Source: Prevotella aff. ruminicola Tc2-24
GTDB lineage: Bacteria > Bacteroidota > Bacteroidia > Bacteroidales > Bacteroidaceae
Length of the DNA: 64,000 bases
Reading direction: 5' to 3'
Assembly: GCF_900110895.1 (NCBI RefSeq)
Contig: NZ_FOIQ01000006.1
Coordinates: 1-64,000 of the forward strand
Position numbers and translations under genes: made by a program. A model generated the notes under the pieces. The model was not told the DNA's origin and searched no databases. It saw only the letters and a program-made list of their open reading frames with translations. This document shows, one piece after another, positions 1-7,643 of this stretch. How positions within the stretch are numbered: the first letter of the stretch is position 1; each line of letters starts with the position of its first letter.

Positions 1-58
1 TGCATGTGTTAAGCCTGTAGCTAGCGTTCATCCTGAGCCAGGATCAAACTCTTCACTG
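1..58 (-). rRNA. 16S ribosomal RNA, 5' end only
   Basis: Read on the minus strand, this stretch contains the universal 16S start AGAGTTTGATCCTGGCTCAG followed by the Bacteroidetes-type GATGAACGCTAGC. Only the first 50-60 bases are inside the window; the gene runs off the left edge. The exact 5' end is estimated from the usual position of the 27F site and could be off by a few bases. An rRNA operon start of this kind, with a long leader to its promoter, is normal for the phylum. Confidence 0.95.
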
Positions 59-269
59 TAAAAAATATCTTTATCCATTACGGAATGTTATCTGTCTCAG
101 AACGACTATCCAGTATCAAGTAATTGTTTAAAAGAATAAACGGTTCGTTTCTTCTACCCAAGAGCATCACTACAATGCTCTCGCTTCTTGTACTACTTCT
201 GTCTATGTAAATCTTTCAAAGAACTCTTTCTTTCGTCGCTTACAGAGGTCGTTTCCTCGTTAGCGGATG
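59..269 (-). other. rRNA operon leader
   Basis: About 200 bases between the predicted rRNA transcription start and the 16S 5' end. It should be transcribed as the pre-rRNA leader that pairs with sequence behind 16S for RNase III processing and carries antitermination signals. I see no tRNA and no protein-like reading frame here. The short open frames that cover it on the plus strand have no start context and no recognisable sequence. Confidence 0.5.
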
Positions 270-300
270 CAAAGGTACACACTTTTTCCGAACCACCAAA
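270..300 (-). promoter_or_regulatory. rRNA operon promoter
   Basis: On the minus strand there is a TTTG (297-300) then 19 bases then TACCTTTG (270-277), a full match to the Bacteroidetes primary-sigma consensus TTTG-N19-21-TAnnTTTG. Transcription would start near 263 and run left into 16S. The region upstream on the same strand (301-360) is A/T-rich, as expected for an UP-like element of a strong rRNA promoter. Confidence 0.75.
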
Positions 301-515
301 ACTTTTCCAGGAAAAATTTCATTTTATATGCGAAATTTTTATCCCTCTTGACCAACATCAAGCACAAATGCAAGGCACACCTTATTATATATTATAGAGA
401 GCCGACATATAACTTCTATCTGAGAGCACGACTAAGAACTGGCAGCCCCTCCCTTAGCCCTCTCCTGACACCGTTAATTTCTGATAATCGCTTGGAATTA
501 ACGAAAAAATTGAGT

Positions 516-541
516 AACTTTGTGATAAAAGTCACGAAGTT
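516..541. promoter_or_regulatory. CRP/FNR-like palindrome upstream of tsaB
   Basis: An inverted repeat AACTTtGTGA / TCACgAAGTT with a 6-base spacer. The core TGTGA-TAAAAG-TCAC is close to the classical CRP half-site pair TGTGA-N6-TCACA. It lies about 80 bases upstream of the predicted tsaB start site. A possible second -7 box (TAACTTTG, 515-522) overlaps its left arm. It could be an operator for a Crp/Fnr-family regulator or a chance palindrome. Confidence 0.35.
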
Positions 542-573
542 GCTGTGTCTTGGGTAAAAAAGAAACAAGTTTC

Positions 574-604
574 TTTGTTTTGCGCCCAACTTTTCGTAAT
601 TTTG
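574..604 (+). promoter_or_regulatory. tsaB operon promoter
   Basis: TTTG at 574-577, a 19-base spacer and TAATTTTG at 597-604 match the Bacteroidetes consensus. The predicted start site near 611 leaves a leader of about 20 bases before the tsaB ATG at 631. It probably serves tsaB, the DUF4290 gene, murA and rimM, which follow closely in the same direction. Confidence 0.7.
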
Positions 605-630
605 CACCTTATTAATAAGAAGGTAATAAC

Positions 631-1335
631 ATGTCGACAATATTACACATAGAAACAAGTACGAACGCATGTTCTGTGGCGGTGTCGGAAGACACGCAGG
701 TCATTTTCCAACAGGAAGACCACACGGGCCCAAACCATGCAGAGAAATTAGGTACGTTCGTTGACGAGGCACTCTCGTTTACCGACAACCATGCGATTCC
801 ATTCGATGCCGTAGCTGTGAGCTGCGGTCCCGGATCCTATACCGGACTACGCATCGGAGTCTCCATGGCCAAGGGTATCTGTTATGCCAGAGACCTGAAA
901 CTGATTGCCGTGCCTACGTTGGAATTGTTATGTGTGCCTGTCCTATTAGGTAAGATGAAAGACATGAAGGAACTCGAAGACGATGCCCTGCTCTGTCCGA
1001 TGCTTGACGCCCGACGCATGGAAGTGTATGCCGCCATCTATGATCGTGCCCTAAGACCTGTGCGCGAGACCGGAGCCGACATCGTAGATGCAAACACCTA
1101 TAGAGAGTATCTCGACCAGCATCCTGTCTATTTCTTCGGAAATGGAGCCGGGAAATGTATGGAGACCATCAATCACCCCAACGCCCATTATATCGACGGT
1201 GTCGAACCGTTGGCAAAATGGATGCAGCCTCTCGCCGACCGGCGCTGGCTGAATGGCCAGACAGAAGACGTGGCCTACTTTGTGCCCTACTATCTGAAGG
1301 ATTTCGTGGCCAAAATGCCGAAAAAGTTGATTTAG
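631..1335 (+). CDS. tsaB: tRNA threonylcarbamoyladenosine biosynthesis protein TsaB
   Basis: TsaB (YeaZ) is the non-catalytic partner of TsaD in the complex that puts the threonylcarbamoyl group on A37 of tRNAs reading ANN codons. The 234-residue protein has the ASKHA-fold N-terminus (ILHIETSTNACSVAV, from residue 4) and the family signature GPGSYTGLRIG at residues 66-76. Length is normal for the family. The ATG follows a consensus promoter by about 20 bases, which supports this start. It is first in a probable operon with a DUF4290 gene, murA and rimM. Confidence 0.93.
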   Translation: MSTILHIETSTNACSVAVSEDTQVIFQQEDHTGPNHAEKLGTFVDEALSFTDNHAIPFDAVAVSCGPGSYTGLRIGVSMAKGICYARDLKLIAVPTLELLCVPVLLGKMKDMKELEDDALLCPMLDARRMEVYAAIYDRALRPVRETGADIVDANTYREYLDQHPVYFFGNGAGKCMETINHPNAHYIDGVEPLAKWMQPLADRRWLNGQTEDVAYFVPYYLKDFVAKMPKKLI

Positions 1336-1378
1336 CCATTGGTAGCCGGTTATTAAATAGAAAAAACAAAAAAGACAT

Positions 1379-1975
1379 ATGGACATCAAAGGATTAGATT
1401 ACAACACCAAGCGCGAGAAACTCGCAATGCCGGAATACGGCAGGGAGATTCAGAAGATGATCGACCATGCCATCAGTCTGCCAGACAAGAAAGACCGGGA
1501 GAACTGCGCCAGAGCCATCATCAGAATGATGGAGACCAAAGCACCGCAGCCCAGAGACAATGCCGACTATGAGCAGACACTTTGGGATCATCTGTATCTG
1601 ATGAGTCGTAAGCAGTTGGATATCGACTGGCCCTTCGACGTATCATCGGCAGAGAAAATCCTCAGCAAGCCCCGTCCGATGGCCCTGCCGAAGGACGGTG
1701 TCAGGCTTCGCCACTACGGTCGGCTTGTAGAAGAGCTCTTTGAGAAACTCAAGACCATGCCGAAGGGAGAAGAGCGCGACACGCTGACCCGTTATACAGC
1801 CAACCAGATGAAACGTGATTTGGCAACATGGGGGCACGGTTCCATGGATGACGAGCGGATAGCCAGCGATCTGGCGCATTTCACCGATGGCATCATCCAA
1901 CTCGACCTCAACTCCTTCAAATTCGAGAAGGTCTCTGCTGCGGACGATAACAAAAGAAACAAGAAAAAAAGATAA
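1379..1975 (+). CDS. DUF4290 family protein
   Basis: A 198-residue soluble protein, mostly helical and charged, of the DUF4290 family, which I know only from Bacteroidetes. The start MDIKGLDYNTKREKLAMPEYG and the block LYLMSRKQLDIDWPFDV are typical. There is no signal peptide or membrane segment, so it should act in the cytoplasm. The C-terminus is a lysine/asparagine tail (KRNKKKR). Function is unknown. It sits 9 bases before murA and 43 after tsaB, an arrangement suggesting a housekeeping role and cotranscription. Confidence 0.85.
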   Translation: MDIKGLDYNTKREKLAMPEYGREIQKMIDHAISLPDKKDRENCARAIIRMMETKAPQPRDNADYEQTLWDHLYLMSRKQLDIDWPFDVSSAEKILSKPRPMALPKDGVRLRHYGRLVEELFEKLKTMPKGEERDTLTRYTANQMKRDLATWGHGSMDDERIASDLAHFTDGIIQLDLNSFKFEKVSAADDNKRNKKKR

Positions 1976-1984
1976 CGACAGCCT

Positions 1985-3289
1985 ATGGCATCATTCACTA
2001 TTGAGGGCGGGCATCTTCTGAGCGGAACCATCAAGCCGCAGGGAGCCAAGAACGAGGCATTACAAGTCATCTGTGCTTCGCTGTTGACAGATGAGAAGGT
2101 GGTGATTCGCAATATCCCAGACATCCGCGATGTCAACAACCTCATCCAACTTCTCCGCGACATTGGTGTGAAGGTCAACAGACTGTCGCACAGCGATTAT
2201 GCCTTTCAGGCCGACGAACTGAACCTCGACTATCTGGAGAGCGACGCGTTTGTCAAGAGTTGCGCGGAACTGCGTGGCAGTGTCCTGATGATTGGTCCGC
2301 TGCTGGCCAGAATGGGCAAAGCTATCATCACACAGCCCGGCGGAGACAAGATCGGACGCAGAAGACTAGACACCCATTTCCTAGGTTTCAAGAAACTCGG
2401 TGCGAAGTTTAAGCATATCGAAGGACGCAGCGTCTATGAGATTGAGGCCCAGAAGTTGAAGGGCACTTTCATGCTACTTGACGAGGCCTCCGTCACGGGA
2501 ACAGCTAACATCATTATGGCAGCTGTCTTTGCCAAAGGTACCACAACCATCTATAATGCGGCTTGTGAACCGTACATTCAACAGCTCTGTCATCTGCTCA
2601 ACCAGATGGGAGCCAAGATCAGCGGTATCGCATCGAACCTGCTGACGATCGTCGGTGTTGATCGTCTGCACGGTGCCGATCATAAGATTCTACCAGACAT
2701 GATTGAGGTGGGGTCGTTTATCGGTATGGCAGCCGTATGCGGCGATGGCATACGCATTCAGGATGTTTCCGTGAAAGACCTCGGTATCATCCCCGATGCT
2801 TTCCGTCGTCTCGGCGTGAAGATCAAGGTGGATGGTGATGATTTAGTTATCCCTCGTCAGAAACACTACGAGATACCTTCGTTTATCGACGGCACCATCA
2901 TGACACTCGCCGATGCGCCCTGGCCAGGACTAACCCCCGACCTGCTTAGTGTTCTGATCGTTGTAGCTACTCAGGCACGCGGAAGCGTACTCTTCCATCA
3001 GAAGATGTTCGAGAGTCGACTGTTCTTTGTCGACAAACTGATTGACATGGGCGCACAAATCATCCTCTGCGATCCCCACAGAGCCGTTGTCGTCGGTCAC
3101 GATCGGAAGATCACCCTCCGCGGCGGTCGCATGTCAAGTCCAGACATCCGTGCAGGCATCGCCCTACTGATTGCCGCCATGAGTGCCAACGGCACCAGTC
3201 GTATTGAGAACATCGAGCAGATCGACCGCGGCTACGAGAATATCGAAGCCCGTCTGAATGCACTTGGAGCGAGAATCAGGAGGAACTAA
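1985..3289 (+). CDS. murA: UDP-N-acetylglucosamine 1-carboxyvinyltransferase MurA (Asp-type)
   Basis: First committed step of peptidoglycan synthesis: transfer of enolpyruvyl from PEP to UDP-GlcNAc in the cytoplasm. The 434-residue protein starts with the family pattern GGHLLSGTIKPQGAKNEAL; Lys22 matches the substrate-binding lysine. The catalytic loop reads QPGGDKIGRRRLDTH, where E. coli MurA has LPGGCTIGARPVDLH. Asp121 (codon 2345-2347) therefore replaces the Cys115 that fosfomycin alkylates. Asp at this site is known in Mycobacterium and Chlamydia and gives intrinsic fosfomycin resistance with retained activity. It lies between the DUF4290 gene and rimM. Confidence 0.93.
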   Translation: MASFTIEGGHLLSGTIKPQGAKNEALQVICASLLTDEKVVIRNIPDIRDVNNLIQLLRDIGVKVNRLSHSDYAFQADELNLDYLESDAFVKSCAELRGSVLMIGPLLARMGKAIITQPGGDKIGRRRLDTHFLGFKKLGAKFKHIEGRSVYEIEAQKLKGTFMLLDEASVTGTANIIMAAVFAKGTTTIYNAACEPYIQQLCHLLNQMGAKISGIASNLLTIVGVDRLHGADHKILPDMIEVGSFIGMAAVCGDGIRIQDVSVKDLGIIPDAFRRLGVKIKVDGDDLVIPRQKHYEIPSFIDGTIMTLADAPWPGLTPDLLSVLIVVATQARGSVLFHQKMFESRLFFVDKLIDMGAQIILCDPHRAVVVGHDRKITLRGGRMSSPDIRAGIALLIAAMSANGTSRIENIEQIDRGYENIEARLNALGARIRRN

Positions 3290-3291
3290 CA

Positions 3292-3801
3292 GTGATCAAA
3301 AAAGAAGAAGTATACAAGATCGGTAAGCTCGGTAAAGGCCACGGTGTGAGAGGGGAGATTTCTTTTCTCTTTGATGATGATGTGTTTGACCGGACCGATG
3401 CCGACTACCTGATCCTTGACCTAGACGGAATCTTAGTGCCCTTCTTCATTGAGGAGTATCGTTTCAAGACTGACAGCAACGCCTTGATGAAGTTTGAGGG
3501 CATCGATACACTTGAGCGTGCAAAAGAACTGACGGGCTGCGACGTCTACTTTCCCCGAGAACTCGCCGATAGCGATGACGAGAGCATTTCTTGGGCGGCC
3601 ATCGTAAGCTATGACATCATAGATGCAGACAGCAACCGCATCATCGGGCGCATTGCCTCTGTTGACGATTCTACCATTAACGCCCTCTTCTGCCTTGAGG
3701 ACGGTCGTCTCATCCCTGCCTCCGAAGATATCATCACGGCTATCGACCAACAGAACCGTACTATCACCATGCGCATCCCCAAAGGTCTGCTCGACCTTTG
3801 A
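3292..3801 (+). CDS. rimM: ribosome maturation factor RimM
   Basis: RimM helps mature the 30S head through binding ribosomal protein S19. The 169-residue protein has the N-terminal beta-barrel pattern YKIGKLGKGHGVRGEI and, from about residue 95, a PRC-barrel region (IVSYDIIDADSNRIIGRI). The start is GTG at 3292, unusual here, but a strong AGGAGG (3278-3283) stands at proper spacing and there is no better ATG. The murA stop is 3 bases upstream, so translation is probably coupled. It ends the tsaB-murA gene run. Confidence 0.9.
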   Translation: MIKKEEVYKIGKLGKGHGVRGEISFLFDDDVFDRTDADYLILDLDGILVPFFIEEYRFKTDSNALMKFEGIDTLERAKELTGCDVYFPRELADSDDESISWAAIVSYDIIDADSNRIIGRIASVDDSTINALFCLEDGRLIPASEDIITAIDQQNRTITMRIPKGLLDL

Positions 3802-3824
3802 GCCGGTTCTATTTTCGTAGACCA

Positions 3825-3926
3825 CTAGTAGTTTTTGCGGACGATTTTTTTTTGACCATTGTGGATATACAGGCCTTCTTCGTAGACTAAGCGATATGAC
3901 AACCATTTAGAGTGTACGCGCATCAT
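3825..3926 (-). pseudogene. possible C-terminal remnant of a secreted protein
   Basis: In the 326-base gap between rimM and dxr the minus strand holds a 33-codon frame ending at 3825. Its end, VYEEGLYIHNGQKKIVRKNY, looks like the C-terminal tail of many secreted Bacteroidales proteins (pattern G-[LV]-YI-x-NG-x-K). Nothing upstream in that frame is recognisable. It may be the scar of a lost gene or a chance match. The rest of the gap is A/T-rich and leads into the dxr promoter. Confidence 0.25.
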
Positions 3927-4069
3927 CGCTCTTCCATTTGAAAAAGATTAAATAGCCTATATCACTCTAACATTTTATCATTTCGTTTTTGCGCTGAATC
4001 TCAAAAGGAACATAATAAGGTGTATAAAGGCATGAATAAATAAGCAAAGAACCAAAGAAAACGCCTTTT

Positions 4070-4102
4070 TTTGATGGAATTGATATTTATTTTGTACCTT
4101 TG
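4070..4102 (+). promoter_or_regulatory. dxr promoter
   Basis: TTTG at 4070-4073, a 21-base spacer and TACCTTTG at 4095-4102. The predicted start site near 4109 lies downstream of the farthest in-frame ATG (4071), which is a main reason for placing the dxr start at 4128. Confidence 0.65.
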
Positions 4103-4127
4103 CAGTCAGATAATAAAAACAGAAACG

Positions 4128-5291
4128 ATGAAAAATAAGAGACAGATAGCTATACTAGGCTCCACTGGATCAATCGGAACACAAGCTCTTGAAGTGATTG
4201 AGGAGCACAGTGACCTGTATGAGGTGTATTGTCTGACTGCCAACAACAAAGTTGACTTGCTTGCCAAGCAGGCCCATCAATTCAAGCCTGCAGCCGTTGT
4301 CATCGCTAACGAGGCCCGTTACGATGAACTGAAGTCGCTGATGAGCGATCTACCCGACGTGAAGGTCTATGCTGGAGCGCGAGCCCTTGACGAGATCGTA
4401 GAAGCAGAGCCTATCAACATGGTTCTGACAGCGATGGTAGGATTTGCCGGACTTTCGCCCACCATCCATGCCATTAAGGCAGGAAAGGCTATCGCCCTAG
4501 CCAACAAAGAGACGCTTGTCGTGGCCGGTGAGTTGATTCTCGCCCTCGCCCAACAATATCATACTCCCATTCTACCTGTTGACAGCGAGCACTCTGCTAT
4601 TTTCCAGTGTCTCGTTGGTGAGGACCATAATCCGATAGAAAAGATCCTGCTGACAGCCAGTGGTGGTCCGTTCCGTCTGAAGACGATGGAGGAGATTGCT
4701 CACGTGACAAAGGCAGATGCTCTGCGCCATCCGACTTGGGATATGGGAGCAAAGATCACTATCGACTCTGCCTCAATGATGAACAAGGGCTTTGAGGTAA
4801 TTGAAGCCAAGTGGCTTTTCGGTGTCGACGCCAAGCAGATCCAAGTGCTCGTCCATCCCCAGAGCATCGTCCACAGCGCCGTTCAGTTCCAGGATGGCAG
4901 CGTGAAGGCCCAACTCGGTGTACCCGACATGCGACTGCCAATCCAGTATGCCCTTTCGTTCCCGCGCAGGCTACCTCTGAGCGGTGACAAACTCGATCTC
5001 TTCGCAGCCCAAGATCTGGAATTCTTCGAGCCGGACCTAAAGAAATTCCGTTGTCTAGCTCTGGCTTTCGAAGCCATTGACAAGGGTGGAAACATGCCAT
5101 GTATCGTCAATGCAGCCAATGAGATCGTGAACCGTGGTTTCCTCGAAGACAAGTGCAGTTTCCTGCAGATGGGTGACATTATTGCAGAAACGATGACACG
5201 TGCCACATTCGACAAGATGCCGACTTATGAGACATATATCGCGACCGACGCTGAGGCGCGCCGCATCGCCACAGAACTAATGAACAAATAA
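4128..5291 (+). CDS. dxr: 1-deoxy-D-xylulose 5-phosphate reductoisomerase
   Basis: Converts DXP to 2-C-methyl-erythritol 4-phosphate with NADPH, the second step of the MEP isoprenoid pathway; ispG of the same pathway lies at 56039-57412. The 387-residue protein opens with the dinucleotide-binding motif ILGSTGSIGTQ. It carries LANKETLVVAGE, the metal/substrate block PVDSEHSAIFQCL and the flexible loop TASGGPFR. The start at 4128 gives a family-typical N-terminus; an in-frame ATG at 4071 would add 19 atypical residues and overlaps the promoter. rseP follows after 37 bases. Confidence 0.94.
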   Translation: MKNKRQIAILGSTGSIGTQALEVIEEHSDLYEVYCLTANNKVDLLAKQAHQFKPAAVVIANEARYDELKSLMSDLPDVKVYAGARALDEIVEAEPINMVLTAMVGFAGLSPTIHAIKAGKAIALANKETLVVAGELILALAQQYHTPILPVDSEHSAIFQCLVGEDHNPIEKILLTASGGPFRLKTMEEIAHVTKADALRHPTWDMGAKITIDSASMMNKGFEVIEAKWLFGVDAKQIQVLVHPQSIVHSAVQFQDGSVKAQLGVPDMRLPIQYALSFPRRLPLSGDKLDLFAAQDLEFFEPDLKKFRCLALAFEAIDKGGNMPCIVNAANEIVNRGFLEDKCSFLQMGDIIAETMTRATFDKMPTYETYIATDAEARRIATELMNK

Positions 5292-5328
5292 CCACTTTTT
5301 CAGTAAACAGCAAACCATAAACAACAAT

Positions 5329-6714
5329 ATGGATATCTTTTTAATCAGATTATTACAATTCATGCTGGCCATCGGCCTGCTGGTACTGCTCCATGAGGGC
5401 GGTCATTTCTTCTTCGCCAAGCTTTTCGGTGTCCGCGTAGATAAATTCTATCTTTTCTTCGACCCGAGTATCTGGAAATGGGATGGCAGTCTTTTTAAGT
5501 GGAAGCCCAAGAACAGTGACACACAATATGGTATGGGTTGGCTACCCCTCGGCGGCTATTGCAAGATTGCCGGCATGATTGACGAGAGTTTTGATACTGA
5601 GCAGATGAAACAACCTGAACAGCCGTGGGAGTTCCGTTCCAAACCGGCCTGGCAGCGCCTGCTGATCATGATTGGCGGTGTACTTGTAAACTTCCTTCTC
5701 GCTCTGTTCATCTATTCCATGATTCTTTTCCACTGGGGCGACACCTACATCCCCGTGAAAGATATGACACTGGGTATGAAGTTCAACACCGAGGCCAAGG
5801 CTCTCGGCTTCCAAGATGGTGATATCCTCGTAGGCACTGACAAAGGTGCATTCAAGGATTTCTCCGCCGATCTCTACCGTGACCTATCTGAGGCCCACCG
5901 TGTAGACATCATCCGCGATGGCAAAGCGATGAGTCTTACACTTCCTGGCGACCTGAATCTCCTCGATATGCTGAAGACAGAGCCTCGCTTCGTCACTCCT
6001 ATCACGCCCGCAGAAATCGACAGCGTGATAACTGACACACCAGCCTCAGAGATTGGCCTGCGCAAAGGCGACAAGATCCTCGCCATTAATGGTAAGGCCG
6101 TCGACAGCTATAATGAATTCACCGATCAAATTGGTGTACTCCAGGATATGCTGACGACAGCAAAGACCACCGCAGATAGTTTGAAGATACGCACGGTAAC
6201 GCTCGTCGTCGACAAAGGAGAGCGCACTGATACGCTATGTACCACCCTTACCTCCGACCTGAAGGTTGGGTTCTTCGTAAAGAGTCTGGCCGGTCTCTAC
6301 GAGCCCTTTACCCGTGAATACGGTTTCCTTGAAAGTTTCCCTGCCGGTATCAAATATGGCTGGAATGTACTTGCTGGTTATGTGGGTGACATGAAGTACG
6401 TATTTACTGCCGACGGTGCGAAATCACTTGGCGGCTTCGGAGCCATCGGCTCTCTCTTCCCACCAGTATGGGATTGGTATTTGTTCTGGAAGATGACGGC
6501 TTTTCTCTCAATTATCCTCGCTTTCATGAATATCCTACCGATTCCTGCGCTTGATGGTGGCCACGTACTTTTCCTTATCTATGAAATGATTACACGTCGT
6601 AAGCCGTCGGAAAACTTCATGATTCGCGCCGAATATGTTGGTTTCGGCATCTTGATACTTTTGATGGTCGTGGCGAACCTCAACGATATCCTTCGTTGGC
6701 TGGGGTATATGTAG
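5329..6714 (+). CDS. rseP: site-2 intramembrane metalloprotease RseP
   Basis: A zinc protease of the inner membrane that cuts transmembrane substrates such as anti-sigma factors and leftover signal peptides. The 461-residue protein has HEGGH at residues 22-26 (HExxH zinc site) within the first membrane segment. A PDZ-like region lies in the middle (about 200-320, with SEIGLRKGDKILAINGKAV). The second metal motif PIPALDGGH is near 404-412, followed by the last membrane helices. Pairing of dxr and rseP is common in Bacteroidales and other bacteria. What it cleaves here cannot be told from the sequence. Confidence 0.92.
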   Translation: MDIFLIRLLQFMLAIGLLVLLHEGGHFFFAKLFGVRVDKFYLFFDPSIWKWDGSLFKWKPKNSDTQYGMGWLPLGGYCKIAGMIDESFDTEQMKQPEQPWEFRSKPAWQRLLIMIGGVLVNFLLALFIYSMILFHWGDTYIPVKDMTLGMKFNTEAKALGFQDGDILVGTDKGAFKDFSADLYRDLSEAHRVDIIRDGKAMSLTLPGDLNLLDMLKTEPRFVTPITPAEIDSVITDTPASEIGLRKGDKILAINGKAVDSYNEFTDQIGVLQDMLTTAKTTADSLKIRTVTLVVDKGERTDTLCTTLTSDLKVGFFVKSLAGLYEPFTREYGFLESFPAGIKYGWNVLAGYVGDMKYVFTADGAKSLGGFGAIGSLFPPVWDWYLFWKMTAFLSIILAFMNILPIPALDGGHVLFLIYEMITRRKPSENFMIRAEYVGFGILILLMVVANLNDILRWLGYM

Positions 6715-6731
6715 TTGAGAAATAAAAGTTA

Positions 6732-7643
6732 ATGGCTGATGTGATGATGACACTGTTTGCCATTGTTATCGTAGGATACGTGGCAGGCAAGTTGGGTTAT
6801 CTGGGAGGTGATTTCGATAGACAGTTGTCAAGACTGGTGATTAACCTTACCTGTCCGGCACTTATTCTCTCGTCGGCCATGACGGGAGAGTTGCCTGACA
6901 GAAACTATATCCTGCCACTACTGTTGATCAGCGCAATCACCTATATCGTATTGACAGGTGTAGCCTTTCTCCTGCCACGCATTCTAACCAACAAGAGAGA
7001 AGACGAGGGAGCAATCGGCTTTGCCCTGATGTTCGGAAACGTTGGATTTATGGGCTATCCCGTAGTAGCATCACTCTTCGGGCACGAAGCAGTGTTCTAT
7101 GCAGCCGTCCTAAACGTAGTAAACACCTTTGCCGTCTTTACCGTTGGCACCATACTCATCACAGGTAAGAATGCCGTCGAAGGACCACGTTTTCAGAAGA
7201 AGGTTCTCTACTCCACTCCGATGATAGCAGCTTACCTGACGATGGCGATTGTTGCTCTGGAAATCGATCATATTCCCCCCGCAGTCAGTCAACCACTGAC
7301 CATGCTCGGAAATATCACCGTACCGGCCGCCCTACTCATTATCGGATCTTCGATGTCGAACCTTTCGTTCCGTACGATGCTCGGCAACCACACAGTCTAT
7401 GCTACAACACTGTTCCGCCTGGCTATTCTCCCGATAGGTATTTACTATCTGTGCACATTACTGGGTTTTTCTACGTTCGTCGTAAACATCAATACGGTAG
7501 TCATCGCTATGCCCGTAGCCACCTACGGTACGATTCTATGTTTGAAGTACGGTCGTGACACAACGACGATTACCGAGGTAACTTTCATCACCACCTTACT
7601 CTCTATGCTGACAATTCCAGCCTTGGCAACGCTTCTTTTCTAA
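6732..7643 (+). CDS. AEC family (auxin efflux carrier-type) transporter
   Basis: A 303-residue inner-membrane protein with about ten hydrophobic segments and no signal peptide, matching the AEC family of secondary carriers for malate, other organic anions or small solutes. Typical features are the N-terminal IVGYVAGKLGYL, the LSRLVINLTCPALILSS segment and a repeated half near residue 165 onward (VSQPLTMLGNITVPAALLIIG). The substrate cannot be assigned. It follows rseP by 17 bases and may share its transcript. Its stop overlaps that of the convergent comEC gene by 4 bases. Confidence 0.85.
   Translation: MADVMMTLFAIVIVGYVAGKLGYLGGDFDRQLSRLVINLTCPALILSSAMTGELPDRNYILPLLLISAITYIVLTGVAFLLPRILTNKREDEGAIGFALMFGNVGFMGYPVVASLFGHEAVFYAAVLNVVNTFAVFTVGTILITGKNAVEGPRFQKKVLYSTPMIAAYLTMAIVALEIDHIPPAVSQPLTMLGNITVPAALLIIGSSMSNLSFRTMLGNHTVYATTLFRLAILPIGIYYLCTLLGFSTFVVNINTVVIAMPVATYGTILCLKYGRDTTTITEVTFITTLLSMLTIPALATLLF

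Noticed and set aside
188-557. two short plus-strand frames in the rRNA leader and promoter region
   Set aside because: They cross the rRNA promoter, have no start signal and no recognisable sequence.
60-630. tRNA genes next to the rRNA
   Set aside because: No cloverleaf-like sequence with the conserved T-loop could be found on either strand.
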